A stretch of DNA of 6,058 bases from Salinirussus sp. (GTDB lineage: Archaea; Halobacteriota; Halobacteria; Halobacteriales; Haloarculaceae), in assembly GCA_028275005.1 (NCBI GenBank), contig JAQCNN010000058.1, positions 1 to 6,058 of the forward strand. Reading direction: 5' to 3'. Each line of letters begins with the position of its first letter. Position 1 is the stretch's first letter. Positions 1-6,058 of this stretch are shown here, piece by piece. Below the pieces are notes generated by a model. That model was not told where the DNA came from. It saw only the letters and a program-made list of their open reading frames with translations, and ran no database searches. A program made the position numbers and the translations under genes.

Positions 1-390
1 CCACTTGCGGGATTCGGCGGCCAGAAAGAGCGCGCCGCCGACCACGACGACCAGCCCCACGACCAGTAGCGTCCCGCTGCCGATGACCGGCCCTACCGCG
101 AGAAAGGTCCACCCTAACCCCGCCACCCCGTGGGCCATCGCGACCGTTCGCTGGCCCTGTCGGTAGAAGACGACCGCCCCGAGGTCGAGCCCAATCGCCA
201 GCGCCACCCCCGCCAGCCCGAACATCGGGACCCGTGCGTCGCCGACCGCGAGCGGGTCGACGACCGGTTCGACGAGCAACAGTAGCCCTGCCAGGCCGAC
301 AAAGCCGCCGACGACGTACCGCCCGATACTGACCGACTCCGCCGGCGGTGACGCGGCCCCGGGGGATGGCCACTCCCTGTCGGAACTCAT
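1..390 (-). CDS. Small four-helix membrane protein, unknown function (3' end cut by window edge)
   Basis: I do not recognise a named family. The frame from the ATG at 390 stays open for 130 codons to the window edge, so the C terminus is missing. Residues 1-20 are polar and Pro/Ser/Ala-rich (MSSDREWPSPGAASP...). Four hydrophobic stretches follow, at about residues 22-43, 55-76, 83-103 and 105-124. They are joined by short loops, one carrying YRQGQRT (76-82). Gly, Ala, Val and Leu dominate, as in small haloarchaeal integral membrane proteins. The visible part ends AAESRKW, a charged stretch typical of the end of a last helix, so the true stop may be close. The ATG overlaps the stop of the DUF5817 gene (ATGA, 387-390), which supports both the start choice and translational coupling. 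No binding motif or catalytic residue is visible. That it is a membrane protein is well supported; its function is unknown. Confidence 0.75.
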   Translation of the reverse strand, partial: MSSDREWPSPGAASPPAESVSIGRYVVGGFVGLAGLLLLVEPVVDPLAVGDARVPMFGLAGVALAIGLDLGAVVFYRQGQRTVAMAHGVAGLGWTFLAVGPVIGSGTLLVVGLVVVVGGALFLAAESRKW

Positions 391-908
391 AGCAGCCGGT
401 ACCCCCCGTCGACCTCGGTCACCTCGCCGGCCCGCACAAGCTTTTGAAGGGCGCGCTCGGCCCACTCTCGGGAGACGCCGTGGTCGGCCGCGTAGCCGGC
501 GACCTCGGTCTCGCTCGGCGCTTCGAGCTCCCGAAGCGCGGCCCGGACGGTCTCCTCGCGGCTCCGGGAACCCTCGCCACCGGCCGCGCGGTCAGCCGCC
601 GCCGCCACCTCGCCGGTGTCGACACCGACACCCTCGAGGTAGGTCTCGTCGTCCACGCCCGCCGTCTCGAGTTCCGCGTCGAGTTCCGCAAAGGAGCCAA
701 CCTCGGCAAAGGCGTCGCTTTCGCCCTGCCGGCTGGCGAGCATCGAGGCCCGGACCTCCCGGGCGTGGTCCTCGTCGTCGGTGGTCAGAAACTCCCGCCG
801 GTACTTGTGTTTCCGTGTGGTCCCACAGCGCGGGCACTCGGTTCGCTCCGGCCGCCCCTCCACGATCCACAGCGCCGAGCACTCCCCACAACCCACCACC
901 GCGTACAT
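387..908 (-). CDS. DUF5817-type zinc-ribbon / winged-helix protein
   Basis: A 173-residue protein of a haloarchaeal family recognised as DUF5817. The N terminus (MYAVVGCGECSALWIVEG) begins a zinc ribbon with Cys at 7, 10, 25 and 28 (CGEC...CPRC), followed by a basic patch TRKHKYRREF (31-40). Next is the segment DEDHAREVRASMLASRQGE (45-63), typical of the family, then an acidic, Ala/Gly-rich linker (64-115). Residues about 118-173 look like a winged helix: a helix, PSETEVAGYAADHGVS, a recognition-like helix SREWAERALQKLVRAG, and a wing ending DGGYRLL. Such architecture suggests nucleic-acid binding, possibly a transcription factor, but no function is established here. The ATG at 908 was chosen over a TTG six bases upstream because it gives the usual MYAVVGC start and lies about 27 bases from a TATA-like box. 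The stop overlaps the next gene's ATG by 4 bp. An inverted repeat around its own promoter would suit autoregulation (inference). Confidence 0.88.
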   Translation of the reverse strand: MYAVVGCGECSALWIVEGRPERTECPRCGTTRKHKYRREFLTTDDEDHAREVRASMLASRQGESDAFAEVGSFAELDAELETAGVDDETYLEGVGVDTGEVAAAADRAAGGEGSRSREETVRAALRELEAPSETEVAGYAADHGVSREWAERALQKLVRAGEVTEVDGGYRLL

Positions 909-920
909 ACCCAATCACTG

Positions 921-957
921 GGCGTCCGCGGCTATGAATCCGGCGCACGCGGACGCC
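921..957. repeat. Perfect 10-bp inverted repeat flanking a TATA-like box (candidate operator)
   Basis: The left arm GGCGTCCGCG (921-930) and right arm CGCGGACGCC (948-957) are exact reverse complements separated by 17 bp. The pairing does not extend further in or out. The arms sit on either side of the TATA-like box at 932-938. Relative to the ATG at 908, one arm covers about -13 to -22 and the other about -40 to -49. A dimeric regulator bound there could block TBP/TFB or polymerase. The winged-helix protein encoded just downstream is one candidate binder. High G+C raises the chance of such repeats, so the placement is the main argument. Confidence 0.45.
932..938 (-). promoter_or_regulatory. 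TATA-like box for a leaderless DUF5817 transcript
   Basis: Read on the minus strand the sequence is TTCATAG, preceded by CGCCGGA. It is one of few A/T-rich hexamers in a G/C-rich divergent gap. Its centre lies about 27 bases upstream of the ATG at 908, the spacing expected when an archaeal transcript starts at or next to the start codon. No Shine-Dalgarno sequence precedes that ATG (CAGTGATTGGGT), which also fits a leaderless mRNA. The assignment rests on position and composition only. Confidence 0.55.
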
Positions 958-1047
958 GAGGAACACACGACCCCGGGGTCTGCTATCGACCACAGCACAC
1001 CCGAGCGCCGTCAGGGTAATGTGGGTCCTGTCCGAGACTGCGGGCAT

Positions 1048-1055
1048 GGACGTGA
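1048..1055 (+). promoter_or_regulatory. Shine-Dalgarno-like site supporting the GTG start at 1060
   Basis: GGACGTGA differs at one base from GGAGGTGA, the complement of the archaeal 16S rRNA 3' end. It ends four bases before the GTG at 1060. It favours that start over the in-frame GTG at 1021 and over still longer readings that would run back into the oppositely oriented DUF5817 gene. No convincing TATA box for this gene was found in 960-1045. Confidence 0.45.
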
Positions 1056-1059
1056 GACC

Positions 1060-2124
1060 GTGACCGAGGCGGCGACCACGGCCGGTGTCGAGGCCCTGGA
1101 GCCGGCGGTCCTCCTCGACGAGCCGGCACAGGAGACCGTCGACGCCGTCGTCGGGGAGGGCCGGGGCCCCCTCGCGGTCGTGGGCAGCCCCTTCGCAGGG
1201 CGCCGTACCGTCCTCGACCACGTCGCCGCCCGGCTGGCGGCGACCCGGGTCCACGTCGGGCCGACCGGCCCGAACGTCGCAGGTGGGGTCGGGGAGCGAC
1301 TGGCGGCCCACCCGGAGGCGACGGTCGACCGACGGGTCCTCACCGGCCCGGACGCCGACGACCCTGCCGGGGCAGTCTCGGCGGCCATCGCCGAGGGACC
1401 GACGGTTGTCTCGGGGTGTCACCACCTCTACACCCGCAGGGTCGGCGGCTTCGACCACCTGGAGACGCTGATGGACGCCGTCGCCGGTGCCGAGTCGACG
1501 GTGGTCACCGGCTGGAACCGGTACGCCTGGGCGTATCTCGCCGCGGTCAGGGACCTCGACCGGACGCTCCCGGAGCGTGTCGAGGTTGGGGCCCTCGACG
1601 CGGCGGCGCTGTCGGAGCGCCTGTTGGCCCGGTACGAGGACGCCCCGGCCTTCGAGCGTGACGACGGCAGTCGCGGGCTGTTCACCCGCCGGCAGGTCTC
1701 AGTCGCCGGCTTCGACGTCCCGCTGCCGGCGCTGGACAGAGCCGCTCTCGCCGCCCGCCGCGGCGACCATCCCGACGCCCGCCAGGTCGTCTTCGAGCGC
1801 CTGGCCGCCGTCTCCGGGGGAAACGTCGGCGTCGCGACGGCGCTGTGGGAGCGTGCCCGTGGCTCCGAGGTCCGCCCCAGCGACGTGCCCGACGTCGGTC
1901 AGCCGACCCTCGACCGGGAGACGGCCTTCTGTCTCCGGGTCATCCTCGCGAGCGAGCGCGTCCACCGGAGCGACCTGACGGCGGTGGTCGGTGACAACAC
2001 CGAGCGGGCACTCGGCCGTCTCCGCCGGAGTGACCTGGTGGCCGTCGACGGCGACTGGGTCTCCCTCCTGCCGGCGGGGGTCCCGACAGCCGTCGCCGAA
2101 ACCGAACGGGAGCTGATACTGTGA
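1060..2124 (+). CDS. Degenerate AAA/STAND-like P-loop protein with C-terminal winged helix
   Basis: A soluble protein of 354 residues from the GTG at 1060; the frame is open further upstream but would overlap the divergent gene. Its layout resembles an archaeal ATPase. A strand and loop LAVVGSPFAGRRT (38-50) sit where Walker A belongs, but the Lys-Thr/Ser of GxxxxGK[ST] is Arg-Arg. A hydrophobic strand PTVVSGCHHLYTR (114-126) sits where Walker B belongs, without an Asp or Glu. A sensor-like motif TGWNRYAWAYL (150-160) follows. GGNVGVATALWERA (253-266) resembles the lid/sensor-2 helix of STAND-type ATPases. Residues about 285-340 form a winged-helix-like end (LRVILASERVHRSDLTAVVG...ALGRLRRSDLVAVDGDWVSL). 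These placements are by eye. The stop overlaps the GTG of the MscS gene (GTGA), implying coupled translation and perhaps a shared role. ATP binding without hydrolysis, or neither, is plausible; the function is unknown. Confidence 0.72.
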   Translation: MTEAATTAGVEALEPAVLLDEPAQETVDAVVGEGRGPLAVVGSPFAGRRTVLDHVAARLAATRVHVGPTGPNVAGGVGERLAAHPEATVDRRVLTGPDADDPAGAVSAAIAEGPTVVSGCHHLYTRRVGGFDHLETLMDAVAGAESTVVTGWNRYAWAYLAAVRDLDRTLPERVEVGALDAAALSERLLARYEDAPAFERDDGSRGLFTRRQVSVAGFDVPLPALDRAALAARRGDHPDARQVVFERLAAVSGGNVGVATALWERARGSEVRPSDVPDVGQPTLDRETAFCLRVILASERVHRSDLTAVVGDNTERALGRLRRSDLVAVDGDWVSLLPAGVPTAVAETERELIL

Positions 2125-2951
2125 GCGGCGTCACCGCGGCCCCGGCGCCGCTCGTCGGGGTTGCCGACCTCCGACTCGACCTCCCGACAGTCGCTGTCGT
2201 GCTCGTGGTCCTCGTGGGTGCGTACGTCACGGCCCGGGTCGTTGCCGCGGCCCTGTCGGTCGCCGCGGAGTACAGCGTGAGCCGGCGGATCGGCATCAAG
2301 CTCTTTATTCCGGTCGCAAAGTTTGCCATCTACGGGACGGCCGTCTACCTCGTGTTGGGCCCGCTGCTCCGGCTCTCGGCGGCCCAGTTGCTCGCTGTCT
2401 CCGGGCTGCTCGGGGCGGCACTCGGCTTCGGGCTGCGGGACCTCGCCGCCGGCGTCATCGGCGGGCTCGTCGTCATCCTCGAGAAGCCGTACCGGGTCGG
2501 CGACAAGGTGCGCGTCGGTGACGACTACGGCGAGGTGACCGACATCAGCCTCCGAGCAACCCGGCTCGTCACCGACGACGACGCGACGGTTATCGTCCCG
2601 AACGCGGCGTTCTTTACCGAGAACGTGGCAAACGCCAACAGCGGCAGTCAGGAGCTGATGGCTGTCACCGAACTCTCCGTTGCCCCCGACGCCGACATCG
2701 AGCGCGCGGTCGACATCGTGGAGGAGGCGCTGGTCACCTCGGCGTACGTCTACGTCGACGACGACCACCCGGTCGTGGTCCGCGTCGAGGACAACGTCTA
2801 CCACCGGACAATCGAGGGGAAAGCCTACGTCGCGGACCTCCGCGACGAGTTCGCGTTCACCTCGGACGTCACCCGACGCGCGCTGGCGGCCTTCGAGGAG
2901 GCGGGCATCGAGACACCCGAACTCCCGGACCGGGTGCCCGACAGGGAGTAA
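2121..2951 (+). CDS. mscS: MscS-family mechanosensitive channel
   Basis: A 276-residue membrane channel expected to open under membrane tension and release solutes on hypo-osmotic shock. Three helices are visible: about 22-45, 60-82 and the pore-lining third helix 88-120. The third contains the Gly/Ala-rich GLLGAALGFGLRDLAAGVIGG and ends in ILEKPYRVGDKV, the family hallmark leading into the beta domain (about 122-175). In that domain DDYGEVTDISLRATRLVTDDD and VPNAAFF (159-165) match the MscS pattern. Residues 180-265 form the C-terminal alpha/beta vestibule domain, and the end is acidic and short. Length and order fit a minimal three-helix MscS homologue. The GTG start overlaps the previous gene's stop (GTGA). 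No nucleotide-binding or calcium-binding extension is fused to it. The family assignment is secure; gating and ion preference cannot be read from the sequence. Confidence 0.95.
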   Translation: MSGVTAAPAPLVGVADLRLDLPTVAVVLVVLVGAYVTARVVAAALSVAAEYSVSRRIGIKLFIPVAKFAIYGTAVYLVLGPLLRLSAAQLLAVSGLLGAALGFGLRDLAAGVIGGLVVILEKPYRVGDKVRVGDDYGEVTDISLRATRLVTDDDATVIVPNAAFFTENVANANSGSQELMAVTELSVAPDADIERAVDIVEEALVTSAYVYVDDDHPVVVRVEDNVYHRTIEGKAYVADLRDEFAFTSDVTRRALAAFEEAGIETPELPDRVPDRE

Positions 2952-2962
2952 CCCCAACACAA

Positions 2963-2971
2963 CGGCTTTGC
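2963..2971 (+). promoter_or_regulatory. Weak TATA-like element ahead of the glycerate kinase homologue
   Basis: CGGCTTTGC is the only T-rich stretch in the 42-bp gap between the MscS stop and the GTG at 2994. It is centred about 27 bases before that GTG, the spacing of a leaderless archaeal promoter. The match to a haloarchaeal TATA box is poor, and the downstream genes could equally be read through from the MscS unit. Confidence 0.22.
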
Positions 2972-2993
2972 CCCCTCTCACCGAAGCCCGGGC

Positions 2994-4373
2994 GTGTTCG
3001 TGGACCGTGACCGCCTGGCCCGCTCGCCACAGCACGACCTCGCGCTTGACTGTCTCACCGCGGGGGTCGAGGCCGCCCACCCCGAGCGGGTCGTCCGGGA
3101 GCGGGTCACGGTCACCGGCGACAGACTCCGGGTCACGGGGACGGGGGCCACCACGGACTACGAGACCGCTCTCTCTGGGGTCGACCGCCTCCTGGTCGCC
3201 GGCGGGGGTAACGCCGCCGGAACGGCCGCGCAGGCACTCGAAGGGGTGCTCGGTGCCCGCATCGACGACGGCGTCGTCGTCACCGACGACCCGGCCCCCT
3301 GCGAGCGGGTCAGGGTCCGCACGGGCGACCACCCGGTCCCCACAGCCCGGTCTGTCGAGGCGACACAGGCGGTGCTCGAGCTCGTGCGCTCGGCCGGAGC
3401 TGACGACCTCGTCCTCGCCGTCGTCACCGGCGGCGGGAGCGCCCTGCTGGCCGCGCCCGAACAGGGGCTCTCCCTCGTGGACCTGCGGGAGACAACGGCG
3501 GGGCTGCTGGCCAGTGGCGCGGCAATCGGCGAGGTCAACGCCGTCCGCACGCAGCTCTCGGCGGTCAAGGGCGGTGGACTGGCCCGGGCAGCCGCGCCCG
3601 CGACGGTCGTCGGCCTGGTCCTCAGCGACGTGGTCGGCAACGACCTCGGGACCGTCGCCAGCGGCCCGACCGCCCCCGACCGGACGACACACCACGACGC
3701 GCTCGGGGTAGTAGACCGACACGGTGTGTCCGTCCCGGCGACCGTCCGCGAGCACCTCGAGGCCGGGCGGGGCGGGGGGGCGCCCACCGACCCGGCGGCA
3801 CTGGGCGACATCACCAACCGGGTCCTCGCGGACAGTCTAACCGCCCTGGAGGCCGCGGCCGGTGTCGCGACGGAGCGGGGGTACACGCCGCTGGTGCTCT
3901 CGACGCGGACCCGCGGGGAGGCCCGCGAGGCCGCCAGGGGCCACGCCGCGGTCGCCGAGGAGTGTGCCGCGAGCGGCAACCCCGTCGACCCGCCGGCGGT
4001 GCTGCTCTCCGGCGGTGAGGTAACCGTCGCCGACACCGGCGAGCGTGGCGTTGGCCAGGGCGGGCCAAACGCCGAGTTCGGGGTGGGCGCGGCCCTGGCG
4101 CTGACCGACAACGCTCCCACAGACACCCCCGTCGTGGCCGCGAGTATCGACACCGACGGGGTCGACGGCAACGCCGACGCGGCTGGCGCGCTCGTCGACG
4201 GCGACACCGTCGAGGACCCACAGGCCGCACGGGAGGCACTCGAGACCCACACGACGGCGGACTATCTCGCCGACCGGGACGCGGCGGTCCATACGGGGCC
4301 GACGGGGACGAACGTCAACGACCTTCGGGTCCTCGTGGTCGGCAGACGCGAGCCGGCTGACGGCAACAGTTAG
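2994..4373 (+). CDS. Glycerate 2-kinase homologue (MOFRL family) with altered active-site motifs
   Basis: A 459-residue protein of the MOFRL glycerate kinase family, which converts D-glycerate and ATP to 2-phosphoglycerate in the cytoplasm. Motifs in order: VAGGGNAAGTAAQALE (68-83), GDHPVP (111-116), VVTGGGSALL (143-152), EVNAVRTQLSAVKGGG (180-195), LSDVVGNDLGTVASGP (210-225), and the MOFRL part LLSGGEVTV (337-345), GGPNAEFG (356-363), SIDTDGVDGNADAAGALVDG (384-403), GPTGTNVNDLRVLVV (435-449). Length is normal and no frame break is seen. Compared with the family consensus as I remember it, the Lys of GKA is Asn73, the KH of NxVRKHLS is Thr186-Gln187, and the Arg of GGRNQE is Pro358. Some changes may be common to haloarchaeal members. 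The GTG at 2994 gives an N terminus (DRDRLARSP...LALDCLTAGVEAAHP) of family type; the GTG at 3000 is also possible. The family is clear, but activity is in doubt. Confidence 0.88.
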   Translation: MFVDRDRLARSPQHDLALDCLTAGVEAAHPERVVRERVTVTGDRLRVTGTGATTDYETALSGVDRLLVAGGGNAAGTAAQALEGVLGARIDDGVVVTDDPAPCERVRVRTGDHPVPTARSVEATQAVLELVRSAGADDLVLAVVTGGGSALLAAPEQGLSLVDLRETTAGLLASGAAIGEVNAVRTQLSAVKGGGLARAAAPATVVGLVLSDVVGNDLGTVASGPTAPDRTTHHDALGVVDRHGVSVPATVREHLEAGRGGGAPTDPAALGDITNRVLADSLTALEAAAGVATERGYTPLVLSTRTRGEAREAARGHAAVAEECAASGNPVDPPAVLLSGGEVTVADTGERGVGQGGPNAEFGVGAALALTDNAPTDTPVVAASIDTDGVDGNADAAGALVDGDTVEDPQAAREALETHTTADYLADRDAAVHTGPTGTNVNDLRVLVVGRREPADGNS

Positions 4374-4398
4374 GACGGTGCGCGCCGAGTGCTCTGGC

Positions 4399-4737
4399 AT
4401 GGAGACGATGGCACCCGCGGACGGCGAGACGGTCGAGGCAGTCGAGGGGGTCCACCTCACCCAACTCGCCGCCGACGAGCGGATGAGCGTCCAGCACTTT
4501 CACATCGAACCCGGGGCGACGGTTCCCGAGCACAGCCACCACCACGAGCAGGCCGGGTTCGTCACCGGCGGCGCACTCACCGTCCTCGTCGACGGCGAGA
4601 CCCACGTCGTCGGCACCGGCGCGTCCTACACTGTCCCCGGCGAGGAACCCCACGCCGCGGAGAACCGCGGGGATGTCCCGGTGAGAGGTGTCGACGTCTT
4701 CAGCCCGCCGCGGACGGACCCGGACTGGGACGGGTGA
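4399..4737 (+). CDS. Small single-domain cupin
   Basis: A 112-residue cytoplasmic protein made of one cupin beta-barrel. Motif 1 is PGATVPEHSHHHEQAGFVTGG (38-58), with likely metal ligands among His45, His47, His49, Glu50 and Gln51. Motif 2 is YTVPGEEPHAAEN (77-89), with His85 as the usual fourth ligand and Asn89 closing the motif. The tail VRGVDVFSPPRTDPDW is typical of haloarchaeal small cupins. Substrate and metal cannot be inferred; such proteins range from binding proteins to isomerases and dioxygenases. The ATG at 4399 gives an N terminus of normal length (METMAPADGETVEAVEGVHL). An in-frame GTG at 4378 and an ATG at 4408 are alternatives, and none has a well-placed Shine-Dalgarno. It starts 25 bp after the glycerate kinase homologue, so co-transcription is likely. 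It converges on icd. Confidence 0.85.
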   Translation: METMAPADGETVEAVEGVHLTQLAADERMSVQHFHIEPGATVPEHSHHHEQAGFVTGGALTVLVDGETHVVGTGASYTVPGEEPHAAENRGDVPVRGVDVFSPPRTDPDWDG

Positions 4738-4860
4738 GCCGCCGCGTCGCCGTACACGTCGCCCGTGACAGCACCACGACCACAGGGCCGAACAGACGGT
4801 ATCTGCTGGCCGTCGGCTGACCACACGAGACGTGAGTACCGCGAGAGTCCGAGACGCTGA
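4738..4860. other. Convergent intergenic spacer between cupin gene and icd
   Basis: These 123 bp separate two converging genes and hold no credible gene. A weak imperfect stem can be drawn at 4786-4811 (GGCC/GGCC outside, CAGA/TCTG inside, 5-nt loop). The heptamer CGAGACG occurs twice, at about 4826 and 4850. No run of T is seen on either strand, so a typical archaeal T-rich terminator is not evident although transcripts from both sides should end here. Confidence 0.6.

Positions 4861-6058
<1,198 letters not shown>

Noticed and set aside
906..914. TTG at 914 as the DUF5817 start, adding two residues
   Set aside because: The ATG at 908 gives the usual N terminus of the family and fits the distance from the TATA-like box for a leaderless transcript.
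781..1059. Extending the pseudo-ATPase gene upstream to an ATG at 781
   Set aside because: The extension would lie antisense over the first part of the DUF5817 gene, its residues look like out-of-frame translation, and a Shine-Dalgarno-like site marks the GTG at 1060.
1899..3755. A 618-codon open frame on the minus strand across the MscS and glycerate kinase genes
   Set aside because: Its product is Arg/Asp/Gly-rich with no fold or family motif, and it lies antisense to two well-supported genes. Long antisense frames are expected where G/C-rich third positions leave few stop codons.
4378..4398. GTG at 4378 as the cupin start, adding seven residues
   Set aside because: The added residues (Arg, Ala, Glu, Cys, Ser, Gly) do not resemble the family N terminus and no ribosome site precedes the GTG. 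The ATG at 4399 gives a normal length. The GTG remains a minor possibility.
4786..4811. Stem-loop as a terminator between cupin gene and icd
   Set aside because: The stem is short and broken (4 bp plus 4 bp with an internal loop) and has no following T run, so it is not distinguishable from chance in G/C-rich DNA.

Overview
The window is a stretch of haloarchaeal (class Halobacteria) chromosome. The evidence is the very high G+C content with G/C-saturated third codon positions, acidic predicted proteins, GTG starts, 4-bp start/stop overlaps, a TATA-type promoter spaced for a leaderless transcript, and a haloarchaea-type zinc-ribbon protein (DUF5817). The genus cannot be told from the sequence. 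No RNA gene, insertion sequence, CRISPR array, integrase or attachment site was seen. Coding density is high, and the longest gap between chosen genes is 151 bp.

Left part, minus strand (1-908): a two-gene unit. The DUF5817 protein (zinc ribbon plus C-terminal winged helix) is read first. It overlaps by 4 bp (ATGA) with a small four-helix membrane protein that runs off the left edge. Its promoter lies in the divergent 909-1059 gap. A TATA-like box there is flanked by a perfect 10-bp inverted repeat, a good operator candidate.

Centre, plus strand (1060-4737): four co-directional genes. The first encodes a protein that looks like a degraded AAA/STAND-type ATPase with a C-terminal winged helix. 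It overlaps by 4 bp (GTGA) with an MscS-family mechanosensitive channel, so the two are probably translationally coupled. After 42 bp comes a MOFRL-family glycerate 2-kinase homologue with substitutions in several conserved motifs. After another 25 bp comes a small single-domain cupin. The channel suggests hypo-osmotic protection and the kinase homologue suggests glycerate or other hydroxy-acid metabolism. Any functional link between the pairs is inference.

Right part, minus strand (4861-6058): NADP-type isocitrate dehydrogenase (icd), convergent with the cupin gene and cut at its N terminus by the window edge. It is an ordinary housekeeping TCA-cycle gene with its catalytic and NADP-binding residues intact.

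The items most worth a second look are the inverted repeat around the DUF5817 promoter, the apparent pseudo-ATPase coupled to the MscS channel, and the altered active-site motifs in the glycerate kinase homologue.
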